Part shown: in pieces, positions 51,242-59,218 of the stretch | How positions within the stretch are numbered: position 1 is the first letter of the stretch | Layout of the letters: each line of letters starts with the position of its first letter | From: Lewinellaceae bacterium | GTDB taxonomy: Bacteria > Bacteroidota > Bacteroidia > Chitinophagales > Saprospiraceae | DNA length: 64,000 nucleotides | Assembly (NCBI GenBank): GCA_020636375.1 | Contig: JACJXZ010000020.1 | Location: 120,712-184,711, forward strand | Reading direction: 5' to 3' | Notes under the pieces: generated by a model | Seen by the model: only the letters and a program-made list of their open reading frames with translations | What the model was told of the DNA's origin: nothing | Databases searched by the model: none | Program-made: the position numbers and the translations under genes

Positions 51242-51799
51242 CTACTGGTTATCTGCCAGCTCTTCGATCAACTGATGGACCGCCTCGCTGTCCCAGTTGG
51301 CGCTGCCGTTATGGCGAATCCAAAGGCTGGAGCCCTGGGCCAGCAAAGTGAGGGGTATCTTGCGGATCAGGCTGTCCGTTCGGGGCGTACTGATCAGCCG
51401 GTATACCGGAAAGGAATAGCCTTTTTGCCTTACGAAGCTTTCGATCTGCTCTTCCCGGCCGCTGGTGGAAACGATGTAGAAATCCGAATGGCCTTTCTGT
51501 GCCTGATAAAGCTTTTCAATGGCAGGCATTTCGGCAATGCAGGGGCGGCACCAGGTTGCCCAGAAGTTGATAAACGCCGGGCGTACGGTCGGGTTGAGGG
51601 TTATCGTGTCCGAACCAGGCACGCTGACCACCTGTATCCCGGAAAAAGGGTTGCTGGTGGGGGGGGTGAGGATTTCGGGCGGTGGTTTTATTTTTGTAAA
51701 ATCATCGCTGGTTATCGCATGGCTTGCCAGGATCATCCCTATCAGGGATAAAAACACGAACAGGCCCGCCAGAATCAATAGGATTTGCTTTACCATCAT
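51242..51799 (-). CDS. TlpA-like thioredoxin-fold protein, membrane anchored
   Basis: 185 aa. One N-terminal membrane helix (~5-25, ILLILAGLFVFLSLIGMIL) tethers a periplasmic thioredoxin domain. The active site is NFWATWCRPCIAEMP with Cys84 and Cys87, and the cis-Pro region appears as IPLTLL. Such proteins reduce, isomerise or make disulfides outside the membrane. Both export-locus peptides carry a cysteine pair in their mature part, so disulfide handling of those peptides is a reasonable hypothesis. It starts immediately after the stop codon of the upstream Cys-rich gene, indicating translational coupling. Confidence 0.9.
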   Translation of the reverse strand: MMVKQILLILAGLFVFLSLIGMILASHAITSDDFTKIKPPPEILTPPTSNPFSGIQVVSVPGSDTITLNPTVRPAFINFWATWCRPCIAEMPAIEKLYQAQKGHSDFYIVSTSGREEQIESFVRQKGYSFPVYRLISTPRTDSLIRKIPLTLLAQGSSLWIRHNGSANWDSEAVHQLIEELADNQ

Positions 51800-52228
51800 T
51801 CAGAGTTTTATCAGGTTATTAAAAAGAACGATCAAAAAATAAGGGGTCTTCAGGATGGGATATCGCCCGCAATCGATGGCCGCTGCCGGGGCTTTGAGCC
51901 CTTCACACAGAATACCGGGAAGGGCGAAGGCTTCTTCCACCAGGAAATATTCCTGGCTGAAGTGTCGGCGAAGGGCATCCTTCCGGAGGCTGGAACGGAA
52001 GAACGCCAGTTGTAATTCCCCTTCCCCGGGAGCGGAGGCCAGGGCCCGGCCGCAGCACGCTCCGCATCTGCTGTTTTCTGAGCGGCCTGGGCCCCGGGCA
52101 ATTTCGATCCGGCAAATGCCGTAATTGGCGCACTGGCGGCTGAGCACGCCAAACTCCACTTCTACCAGCAACCGGGAAAAGCCAGGAAGGGCACTTTCCG
52201 GCAGGCAGGTGCTAATTTTCTGGGTCAT
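51800..52228 (-). CDS. Cysteine-rich unknown protein at the head of the export operon
   Basis: 142 aa. The N-terminal half begins LPESALPGFSRLLVEVEFGV and carries six cysteines: Cys8, Cys33, Cys39 and a CxxCC cluster at 55-59 (RCGACCGRALA). The C-terminal half is ordinary and ends with a hydrophobic stretch (TPYFLIVLFNNLIKL) that could be a tail anchor. No signal peptide. No family was recognised. It abuts the TlpA gene with zero spacing. The cysteines may bind metal or be substrates of the thioredoxin. A maturation or accessory role for the peptides is inferred from position only. Confidence 0.7.
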   Translation of the reverse strand: MTQKISTCLPESALPGFSRLLVEVEFGVLSRQCANYGICRIEIARGPGRSENSRCGACCGRALASAPGEGELQLAFFRSSLRKDALRRHFSQEYFLVEEAFALPGILCEGLKAPAAAIDCGRYPILKTPYFLIVLFNNLIKL

Positions 52229-52244
52229 TTCTTGTTTACTTGGT

Positions 52245-52272
52245 AAAATTTATGGATATTTATTTTCTTCAA
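52245..52272 (-). promoter_or_regulatory. Candidate promoter of the export operon
   Basis: Minus strand TTG (52272-52270), 17 nt, TAAATTTT (52252-52245), one mismatch from TAnnTTTG. It lies 16 nt upstream of the ATG at 52228. Confidence 0.4.
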
Positions 52273-52825
52273 TTCAGAAATTCTGTTCTATCTGCGCAAG
52301 AAGTAATTTCCAACAAAGTACATGCTCGTTGAGATCAGGTCGCTCCGGTGTAGCGGCTTGCTCCTGTGCGCAAGCGTAAGAACCAACCATTTTTCAGTGC
52401 TTCGTGAACGTGCTGTTCAGGCTCCATTGATGGGCAGTTGAAGGTTGCGGGTTGGCCGGCGTGGGGTATGCCTTGTTTCGGCGTACGCCTCTCGATGGCC
52501 AGCCTGCATTGCCCTGGCGCTCTTCACAGGTCCAGGTCTTCTTGTATAATGCTGTTCAACCGCATTCCGCAAGGCGGGCGCAGCCCTGTCTGTGGTACAT
52601 GATGAGTGGTTTCAGGATTCATGGTATCAGGCGTTTGGTTTTCGCAAATAGTTTTGATTTTATTCTACCCCAAATCTATTGCATTTATCCTTCAAAAACC
52701 AGGACAGTTGACAGCGCCAACTCACCGGCAATTTGAAAAATGTTTTCGCAAAAAAATTATTTAACATCTTGATAGTCAAATTATTGTGGTGACTACGAGA
52801 TGGGCAAAACGAAAACTTTGGTTGG
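52273..52825. other. 553-bp divergent spacer without a supported gene
   Basis: Between the export operon and the TPR-like gene. A 94-codon plus-strand frame at 52452-52736 has no domain-like features. The stretch 52660-52790 is AT-rich and probably holds the TPR gene promoter, but no good TAnnTTTG box was seen. Confidence 0.5.
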
Positions 52826-54358
52826 ATGAGAACGCTCCTGGAATTGATCCGCATCATCACAAAAAGCAAGGCCCGTCACCTCGAAGTGTTGGAAAAGGCG
52901 CCGGAAGACAACAGCATGGTCCTGCATTTTTATGGGGCCCTGTGCGACGGGAAAGTCAAAACGGATGAAGAAGCCCTGCAATTTCTGTACGGGGCCAATT
53001 ACAAACACTCCAGCTACCGCAACCTGAAGTCCGGCCTGAAAAGGCGGCTGCTGAACAGCCTGCTATTCGTACACCTGGACGACCCCTCCCTGAACGAACA
53101 GGAGCGGGCTTATTACAACTGCCAGAAAGACTGGGCGGCGGTTAAGGTGCTGCTGCGCAAGGGTGCCCGCCATATTGCGGTAGAACTGGCGGAAAAGACC
53201 CTGAAACTGGCTTTGAAGTTCGACCTGACCGAAATCGTCGTCCAGGCCAGCCAGGTGCTGCGTTTTCATTATGGCACCCGCATTGGCGACCTGAAAAAAA
53301 TGCAGGAATACGATGAACTGCATAAAAAGTATACGGACGCCTGGCGGTTCGAATCGCTGGCCGAAGAGTACTATACCCTGATTATCGCCAATTTCATCAA
53401 TGAACGGGCGGCCAAGGCCGCATCCAGCCGCCAGGCCCTGAAATACTTCGACAGGATAAAAGGGGCCATGACAGAATACCGGACGTATCGGCTCCTGTTC
53501 CTCGGCAACCTGCTCCGCATCATCGCCTATCGCTCCGTCAACGATTATGGGCGCACGGTGGAGAGCTGCGAGCAGGCGATCCGCGCGTTCGAAGCCAAGG
53601 GGTACGAGGTAAAAACGCCTATATATACCTTCCTGCACCAGCAGATCCTGGCGCAGATTCAGCTAAAGCAGTTTGAGGAAGGCGACCGCACTGCCCGCAA
53701 GGCTGCCGGGCTTATTCCTGCCGGCACCGTCAACTGGTTTGTCAACATGGAGCTGCTGCTGATCCTCTCCCTCCACGCCCGGCACTATCAGCGGGCCTGC
53801 GAAGTGTTCCTGGAAGCCGTCAGCCACCGGGGCTTCCGCAAACTGAGGGAGATTGACAAGGAGCAATGGCGCATCCACGAAGCGTACATCCATTTTTTGC
53901 TGGAAAACGGGAAAGCCGCCTTCGGGCAGGCAAACGGCCAGCTGAGGAAGTTCCGCCTGGGCCGGTTCCTCAATGAGGTGCCGGTGTTTTCCAGGGATAA
54001 ACAAGGCATGAATGTAGCGATTCTCATTGTCCAGATTCTCTTCCTCATCGTTAAAAAGCGATACAAGGAAGCCGTCGGCCGCATCGACTCCGTCAACAAG
54101 TACCGCGTGCGCTATTTGTACCGCGACAAGGCGCTCCGGCGAAGCAATTACTTCGTGAAAATGTTGATCCAGATTCCGCTTTGCGGTTTTCATAAAGCCG
54201 CCGTCCTGCGCAAATCCGAGAAATATCACAAACAACTGAAAGCCATTCCACTGGAAGTGGCCAACCAGACCTATGGTATCGAAATCATCCCCTATGAAGA
54301 TTTGTGGGATTTCGTCCTGGAATCGCTGGAACCCCGGTTTTACAAGCGGCGGCGCTAA
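52826..54358 (+). CDS. Large TPR-like helical protein of unknown function
   Basis: 510 aa, cytosolic, no signal peptide. Almost wholly helical, with repeat-like helix pairs: RRLLNSLLFVHLDDPSLNEQ, ARHIAVELAEKTLKLALKF, SLAEEYYTLIIANFINERAA, RTVESCEQAIRAFEAKGYE, QILAQIQLKQFEEGDRTARK, RHYQRACEVFLEAVSHRG. These suggest tetratricopeptide-like repeats from ~100 to ~420. The N-terminus (LELIRIITKSKARHLEVLEK) resembles a small helical DNA- or protein-binding head. It is very basic at the end (EPRFYKRRR). Divergent from the peptide-export operon. TPR proteins next to secreted-peptide genes can be peptide sensors in other phyla (Rap/Rgg); here this is only an idea. Confidence 0.75.
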   Translation: MRTLLELIRIITKSKARHLEVLEKAPEDNSMVLHFYGALCDGKVKTDEEALQFLYGANYKHSSYRNLKSGLKRRLLNSLLFVHLDDPSLNEQERAYYNCQKDWAAVKVLLRKGARHIAVELAEKTLKLALKFDLTEIVVQASQVLRFHYGTRIGDLKKMQEYDELHKKYTDAWRFESLAEEYYTLIIANFINERAAKAASSRQALKYFDRIKGAMTEYRTYRLLFLGNLLRIIAYRSVNDYGRTVESCEQAIRAFEAKGYEVKTPIYTFLHQQILAQIQLKQFEEGDRTARKAAGLIPAGTVNWFVNMELLLILSLHARHYQRACEVFLEAVSHRGFRKLREIDKEQWRIHEAYIHFLLENGKAAFGQANGQLRKFRLGRFLNEVPVFSRDKQGMNVAILIVQILFLIVKKRYKEAVGRIDSVNKYRVRYLYRDKALRRSNYFVKMLIQIPLCGFHKAAVLRKSEKYHKQLKAIPLEVANQTYGIEIIPYEDLWDFVLESLEPRFYKRRR

Positions 54359-54362
54359 AGGG

Positions 54363-54384
54363 CGCACCACTTTTAAGTGGTGCG
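54363..54384. terminator. Perfect hairpin between convergent genes
   Basis: CGCACCACTT and AAGTGGTGCG with a TT centre, starting 5 bp after the TPR gene stop and 23 bp before the acyltransferase stop. No T tract. Confidence 0.55.
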
Positions 54385-54406
54385 TGAGCCGGCCCGGCGG
54401 AATAAC

Positions 54407-55306
54407 TTACGGGACACTTGAAAGTGGCCCGTCCGAACCGGGCGTCCGGGAGCGCTTCCACCTCCGGTGGGTCCACAGCCAGGACTCCGGCCGGGCGCGG
54501 ATGTCTTTCTCCAGGCGTCGGATGTACAGCCCGGTGATCTGTTCTTCGGTGAGCGCCTCCGGTTTTTCTGCCAGCAGCTCGCTTTCGATCCGGTACTTCC
54601 CCCGGCGCAGCCGGTTGATGGCAATGTAGACGACCGGGTACTTGAACCGTTTCGCCAGCCGCCCCGGGCCTGTAAATACCGCAGTATCCTGGTGGAGGAA
54701 CTCCATCCAGTAAGTGTTCCGGGCGGAGGGCGTCTGGTCAGCTATGAAAGCGGTGGCCGTGCATTGGCCCCTGTTTTCCACCATCCCCCGAAAGGTGTTT
54801 TTCATCGTATACAAATGCATGCCCAGCCGGGTGCGCATGCGGTAAACCAGCTTTTCAAAATAGGGGTTGCTCAGCGGATGGTAGACCACGTACAGGGTGT
54901 GGATGGGCTCCAGGCTGAAGCGGGGGCCGGCCAGTTCCCAGTTGCCAATATGGCCCAGGACGATGACGATGCTCTGGTTCTCCGCTTTGTACTTTTGGAA
55001 CAGGGAAGTGTCTTCAAACAGGATAAACTGCTTCAGCCCGGCTGCGGAAATGGTGAGGTTCTTAAGGCTCTCCAGCGTCAGGTCGCAGAATGACCGGTAA
55101 AACTTTCGGGAAATCTGCCGGATTTCCTCCTCTCCTTTTTCCGGGAAAGCGTTGCGGAGGTTGTTCCGGACAACTTCCTTCCGGTAGCCGATCAGGTGGA
55201 AAACCAGGACAAACAAAAGGTCGGACAGCAGGTACAGCAGCCGGAATGGAAGCAGCGAAACCAAATAAATGAAAGGGAGGGAGAGGTAATATAATATCGC
55301 GTTCAT
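54407..55306 (-). CDS. LpxL/HtrB-family lysophospholipid (lipid A) acyltransferase
   Basis: 299 aa. One N-terminal membrane helix (~5-45), then the acyltransferase motif GHIGNWE (HxxxxE/D form) near residue 120 and FIADQTPSARNTYWMEF near 190, followed by AVFTGPGRLAKRFKYPVVYI. This is the late acyltransferase pattern that adds secondary acyl chains to lipid A or related lipids at the inner membrane. It is not linked to the other lipid A genes at 25-28 kb. Ends RKWKR-type basic tail then TPGSDGPLSSVP. Lipid A is the probable acceptor; an ornithine- or glycolipid is possible. Confidence 0.87.
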   Translation of the reverse strand: MNAILYYLSLPFIYLVSLLPFRLLYLLSDLLFVLVFHLIGYRKEVVRNNLRNAFPEKGEEEIRQISRKFYRSFCDLTLESLKNLTISAAGLKQFILFEDTSLFQKYKAENQSIVIVLGHIGNWELAGPRFSLEPIHTLYVVYHPLSNPYFEKLVYRMRTRLGMHLYTMKNTFRGMVENRGQCTATAFIADQTPSARNTYWMEFLHQDTAVFTGPGRLAKRFKYPVVYIAINRLRRGKYRIESELLAEKPEALTEEQITGLYIRRLEKDIRARPESWLWTHRRWKRSRTPGSDGPLSSVP

Positions 55307-55377
55307 TTTCTGGTAATTAAGTGCCTGGACACAAATAATGGTACAGGGCGCGATTCCTTTTTGTACCCCTTGCTCGG

Positions 55378-55474
55378 TTTTAGGTCTTAGGCTGTAGGTT
55401 TTAGGGGCAACCCATGCCTAACCGGGCACTCAACAGGCGCCTAACGCCCAAAACCTAATGCCTAAATCCTCCCA
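55378..55474. repeat. Heptamer-array hairpin element (NNNTAGG type)
   Basis: Left arm from 55378: TTTTAGG, TCTTAGG, CTGTAGG, TTTTAGG. Right arm from 55440: CCTAACG, CCCAAAA, CCTAATG, CCTAAAT, CCTCCCA. The arms are broadly complementary and both keep a 7-bp period, but with a heptamer unlike the other loci. Lies in the 322-bp spacer before the acyltransferase. Confidence 0.88.
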
Positions 55475-55540
55475 ACACTGGAGGGGGCACAATTTAGCAT
55501 CGCGCCCATGGCACATAAAAACCGACTCTAAGCCCCTGTT

Positions 55541-55570
55541 AATCACTCATTCACTCATTCACTCATTCAG
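55541..55570. repeat. ATTCACTC octamer array, short copy
   Basis: About four octamers of the same family as 51139-51215, preceded by the shared phrase AACCGACTCTAAGCCCCTGTTAATCACT-like sequence that also precedes the array at 51139 (AACCGACTCAAAGCCCCGGT...). Confidence 0.85.
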
Positions 55571-55628
55571 TCCATATACTTTACCCTGGGACCATCCAAA
55601 GTCCACTTAACAGCGGCCCGTCCGGGGG

Positions 55629-57020
55629 TTACCAGGAGAAGAGGAACAGCGGCGGCAACAACAAAAGCATACAGGCGGCGATCAGGATCAGGAGCAGTGG
55701 CGTAAACCACCGGATCCAGATGTTGTACGGCACCTTGGCCACTGCCAGTATCCCCATCGTCACCCCGCTGGTCGGGATGATCATATTGATGAGGCCGTCT
55801 CCGAACTGGAAGGCCAGCACGGCCGTCTGCCGGCTTATTCCCAGCAGGTCGCTCAGCGGCGCCATGATGGGCATGGTGAGGGCTGCCTGCCCCGAGCCGG
55901 AGGGAACGAAGAAATTGAGGATGGTCTGGAAAACGAACATGATCTCTACCGTGATGGCCTGGGGAAGCCCCTCGGAGGCAGCGGCCAGGCCGTTGAGGAT
56001 GGTGTCGATGATGCGGCCGTCTTCGGCAATGACGATCAGCCCCTTGGCCAGGCCGATGACCAGGGCGGCGGTGATCATATCTCCGGCGCCATCCTTAAAG
56101 GCCCTTACGGCCCCGTCCAGGTCGAGCTTGCCGACGATGGCGGCGGCGACGCCCATGGCGATAAATAGGGCGGAAATTTCATCGATGTACCAGTGCCAGT
56201 TGCTCACCCCCACGACGAGCAGGGCCAGGGCGGCGGCGAGGATAAACAGCACCAGCTTATGCCGGGTGGTGAACCCCTCGCCGGCATCCTCGTCGAGGTG
56301 CGAGATGTCCCGCTCCTCGTCGATCTCGTACATGGGACTGATGGTTTTGTCTTGCTCCACCTTATCGGCATAACGCATGATGTAAACAATAGCGATGAGT
56401 GTTACGATGGCCCAAACGATCAGCCGGTAGCCCATACCGCTGGCCGGCGCCAGCTCGGCGATGCCCTGAGCCACCCCTATGGTGAAGGGGTTGATGAAAG
56501 CGCCGGCAAAACCCACCCCTGCGCCCACAAAGGAAATGGAAAGCCCGACAATGGAATCATAACCCAGCGCGAGGGCCAGCGGAATGGTGATCAGAACGAA
56601 GACCAACACTTCCTCGCACATGCCGAAGGTGGCGCCCGCCAGGGAAAAAAGGATGATGATCAGGGGGATGATCCACTTTTTATAACCCGGGCGGCGCTCG
56701 CTCAGCTTAATGATATCGCGCAGGCCCGCATCCACTGCCCCGGTCCGGGTGAGGATATTGAACGCGCCGCCCACCAGAAATACGAAGCCGATGATCTGTG
56801 CCGCCGAGATGAATCCCCGGATGGGGCCCATGAAAAAGTCGCCGACGCCCTGAGGCCGGGGTTCTACTTTGTGATAGGAACCGGGAACAATGACTTCCCG
56901 CCCGGCCGCCTGCGCCCGGTCGAATTCGCCGGCAGGGATGATCCAGGTAAGGATAACGAAAGCCAGCATGATGGCCATGATGATGACAATGCTGTCCGGG
57001 AATTTCCTGAAAAGCTTCAT
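55629..57020 (-). CDS. YfcC family inner-membrane transporter
   Basis: 463 aa with about eleven to twelve helices, of the YfcC/DcuC/ArcD superfamily of carboxylate and amino-acid carriers. Start FPDSIVIIMAIMLAFVILTWIIPAGEF is the family hallmark. A first repeat unit has FVFLVGGAFNILTRTGAVDAG, and the second half has FFVPSGSGQAALTMPIMAPL (the SGSGQA turn) and PTSGVTMGILAVAKVPYN near the end. The substrate is not known for the family; C4-dicarboxylates or peptides/amino acids are candidates. Single gene, divergent from the Uma2 gene. Confidence 0.88.
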   Translation of the reverse strand: MKLFRKFPDSIVIIMAIMLAFVILTWIIPAGEFDRAQAAGREVIVPGSYHKVEPRPQGVGDFFMGPIRGFISAAQIIGFVFLVGGAFNILTRTGAVDAGLRDIIKLSERRPGYKKWIIPLIIILFSLAGATFGMCEEVLVFVLITIPLALALGYDSIVGLSISFVGAGVGFAGAFINPFTIGVAQGIAELAPASGMGYRLIVWAIVTLIAIVYIMRYADKVEQDKTISPMYEIDEERDISHLDEDAGEGFTTRHKLVLFILAAALALLVVGVSNWHWYIDEISALFIAMGVAAAIVGKLDLDGAVRAFKDGAGDMITAALVIGLAKGLIVIAEDGRIIDTILNGLAAASEGLPQAITVEIMFVFQTILNFFVPSGSGQAALTMPIMAPLSDLLGISRQTAVLAFQFGDGLINMIIPTSGVTMGILAVAKVPYNIWIRWFTPLLLILIAACMLLLLPPLFLFSW

Positions 57021-57156
57021 AGGCAGTGTTCGTCGTTGGTTTTCCCAAACATAGGGAGTTTTAGGGAAAAAGCGGGGAAGTAGGGAGTAAAAGTGTGGAA
57101 GACTTAGCCCTGCAATTGTCTCTATTTATGCTTATCTTGGTGAAAAATCAGTTTTT

Positions 57157-57801
57157 ATGGCGTCAAGTGCTGAACCGAAAGAAAAAATCCATGACCCGAT
57201 AAAGGATATCGCTGAACTGGGGCCGCTGATCCTCGACAGGGCATTGTCTATAAAAGAATTTGCTGCGCTTTCTGCACGCTATCCGGACCTGCGGATGGAA
57301 CGGGAAAAGACCGGAAAAATTACGATTATGTCTCCTGTGAAATTTGGATCGGGCAACCGGGAATCTATTGCCAACTTTTTTCTTGTACGCTGGTGGTATC
57401 AGGACAAAATTGGAGAAACCTTCAGCGCTTCCACCGGCATAGCGCTGCCCGACGGCGCGGTCAAGAGCCCCGATTGCGGCTGGATCAGCCCGGAACGCCT
57501 TGCCTCGGTGTCCCGGGAGGAAAGAGAAGAAGCCTTTTTGAGAGCCGTACCGGATTTCATTATCGAAGTGCGCTCCCAAACCGACCGCCTGGCGAAACTG
57601 AAGAAGAAAATGAAAAACACCTGGATCAAAAACGGCGTCCGCCTTGCCTGGCTGATCGACCCTTACGAAGAAAAAGCCTACATCTACCGCGCCGGCGGCG
57701 AGGTGGAAACCATAACGGGCTTTGAAGGCAAAAAACTTACGGGAGAAGACGTCATGCCCGGCATGGAATTGCCTCTGGAGGAGTTGCGGATCAAAAAATG
57801 A
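57157..57801 (+). CDS. Uma2 family endonuclease-fold protein (DUF820)
   Basis: 214 aa. Restriction-endonuclease-like (PD-(D/E)XK) fold of the Uma2/DUF820 family. Characteristic sequence: GSGNRESIANFFLVRWWYQ, then GIALPDGAVKSPDCGWISPERL (the Asp of the PD motif lies in SPDCGWI), FIIEVRSQTDRLAKLKKKM (ExR/K position) and VRLAWLIDPYEEKAYIYR. Function is unproven; members often occur in many copies and in transferred DNA. Its stop is 8 nt from that of the convergent S51 gene. Confidence 0.88.
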   Translation: MASSAEPKEKIHDPIKDIAELGPLILDRALSIKEFAALSARYPDLRMEREKTGKITIMSPVKFGSGNRESIANFFLVRWWYQDKIGETFSASTGIALPDGAVKSPDCGWISPERLASVSREEREEAFLRAVPDFIIEVRSQTDRLAKLKKKMKNTWIKNGVRLAWLIDPYEEKAYIYRAGGEVETITGFEGKKLTGEDVMPGMELPLEELRIKK

Positions 57802-57808
57802 CAGCTTC

Positions 57809-59131
57809 TTAGTCTTTCACCAACTTCCTGGCCAGTATCTTTCCCTCCATTTTCACTTCTAAAAAATACACTCCCGGCGCCAACCCCTGCAGGCTGAGTT
57901 CCCGGACAGCACCGGCTTCCCGCCGCAACACCTGCCCGTAGGCGTTGCGCAGTTCGACGCCTTCTACTTTCCGGCCGGCGGGCCATTGCAGGAACAGCTC
58001 GCCGGAGGTTGGATTGGGAAAGAGGATCAGCTGCTGGCCGGAAACAATATCTCCCAAGTCGCTTAACACCGCCGCGCAGTCCGGCCCGGTGTCGAAAGCC
58101 CGCATCAGCTCTCCGTCCTGTACGTACCAGTTCTGCCACTCGCCGCCGCTTCCGGTTTGCCAGTCGGTGAGGCTGAAAGTTCCCTCTCCGCCGGGGCGGG
58201 CGGGCAGAGCGTATGCCTTGACGGCGCTGCGCCCCCGGTTCCAGGTGAGGGGGACGCCCTCTTCCATCACTTCCGGCAGGAATTCGTCCTGGCAGTTGGC
58301 CTGGAGGAAAAAGACGTAGTCTTCCTCGTATTCCGGATAGTCGCCGAAGGCGCGGGCCAGGCCGAACTCGTCGATGGCCACGGCGGTGTATTCGTTGGCG
58401 GCAATGCCGAAGGAGCGGGTGTTGTGTTCCTGCGCGATGCGGGCCAGCATGCCCACGTGGCGGCCGGGCCGCTCCCGCTGTTCGTAGTGGGTGTCGGTGA
58501 CGAGATATGCGGAATAGGGCACATCCAGGAAATCGTTGCACCCCAGGATTTCGTAATCCGGATGGTAGGGGTTGCCCAGGGCTTCGCCGGCATCCAGAGA
58601 GGAACCCGACGGGGTGTAATAGCACTGCCCCAGGATGGCCATGCCCGCACTCGTGCCGCCCACCGGAACTCCTTTTTCGTTGATCAGGTAGTTGATTGCT
58701 TCCTCGACGGGCGTGTCCTTCCAGTAGGCATAATAATCGTACTGGTCGCCGCCGGCGATGAACAGGCATTCCGCATCGCGGATGCGGTTGATCACGTAAG
58801 GGCTTTCCGCCGCTGCACCGGATTCGAAGCGGATGGTTTCCACAGAATTGACGCCGACGCCCAGTTCGCTGTAGAAATAGTCGTTGTATCCATCCGACCC
58901 GCTGGCGCGGATGACGACGACATCGCCGCCGCCGGTCCGGTCGAGCATCCACCGCATGGCCTGGTCGTTGTCGCCCCCCCCGCCGGCCAGGACGATGCCG
59001 GGAAGGGTTGTGCCAGGGTTGGCGTAGTCGGCCGTGTCGCCGACAATCCAGTTGGTGTAGCCCTGGCAAAAGGCGGGAAGAGAAAAAAACGAAAGGAGTA
59101 CGATCAGCGAAATTGGATGTCGGGCAGCCAT
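57809..59131 (-). CDS. Secreted S51 (cyanophycinase-like) peptidase with T9SS sorting domain
   Basis: 440 aa. Signal peptide ends AFCQ near 23. The S51 catalytic domain covers ~45-310: LAGGGGDNDQAMRWML, GSDGYNDYFYSEL, AECLFIAGGDQYDYYAY and the serine elbow VGGTSAGMAILG with nucleophile Ser161, then CNDFLDVPYSAYLVTDTHY and GRHVGMLARIAQE. The best-known members are cyanophycinase and aspartyl dipeptidase (PepE); this one is extracellular, so an extracellular peptide substrate is likely. A type A sorting domain (LILFPNPTSGELFLQW to ARKLVKD) occupies the last ~75 residues. Probably secreted to the surface or medium by T9SS. Confidence 0.9.
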   Translation of the reverse strand: MAARHPISLIVLLSFFSLPAFCQGYTNWIVGDTADYANPGTTLPGIVLAGGGGDNDQAMRWMLDRTGGGDVVVIRASGSDGYNDYFYSELGVGVNSVETIRFESGAAAESPYVINRIRDAECLFIAGGDQYDYYAYWKDTPVEEAINYLINEKGVPVGGTSAGMAILGQCYYTPSGSSLDAGEALGNPYHPDYEILGCNDFLDVPYSAYLVTDTHYEQRERPGRHVGMLARIAQEHNTRSFGIAANEYTAVAIDEFGLARAFGDYPEYEEDYVFFLQANCQDEFLPEVMEEGVPLTWNRGRSAVKAYALPARPGGEGTFSLTDWQTGSGGEWQNWYVQDGELMRAFDTGPDCAAVLSDLGDIVSGQQLILFPNPTSGELFLQWPAGRKVEGVELRNAYGQVLRREAGAVRELSLQGLAPGVYFLEVKMEGKILARKLVKD

Positions 59132-59218
59132 CTGAATTTTTTTTAAGAGGTTTGACAGTAATCAAAGGCAGCCCCTCCCGGGGGAGGGAACTGCCGGCAA
59201 TAAAGGGGAATCTGCCAG

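Noticed and set aside
52452..52736. 94-codon plus-strand frame in the divergent spacer
   Set aside because: No signal, domain or start context; composition looks non-coding.
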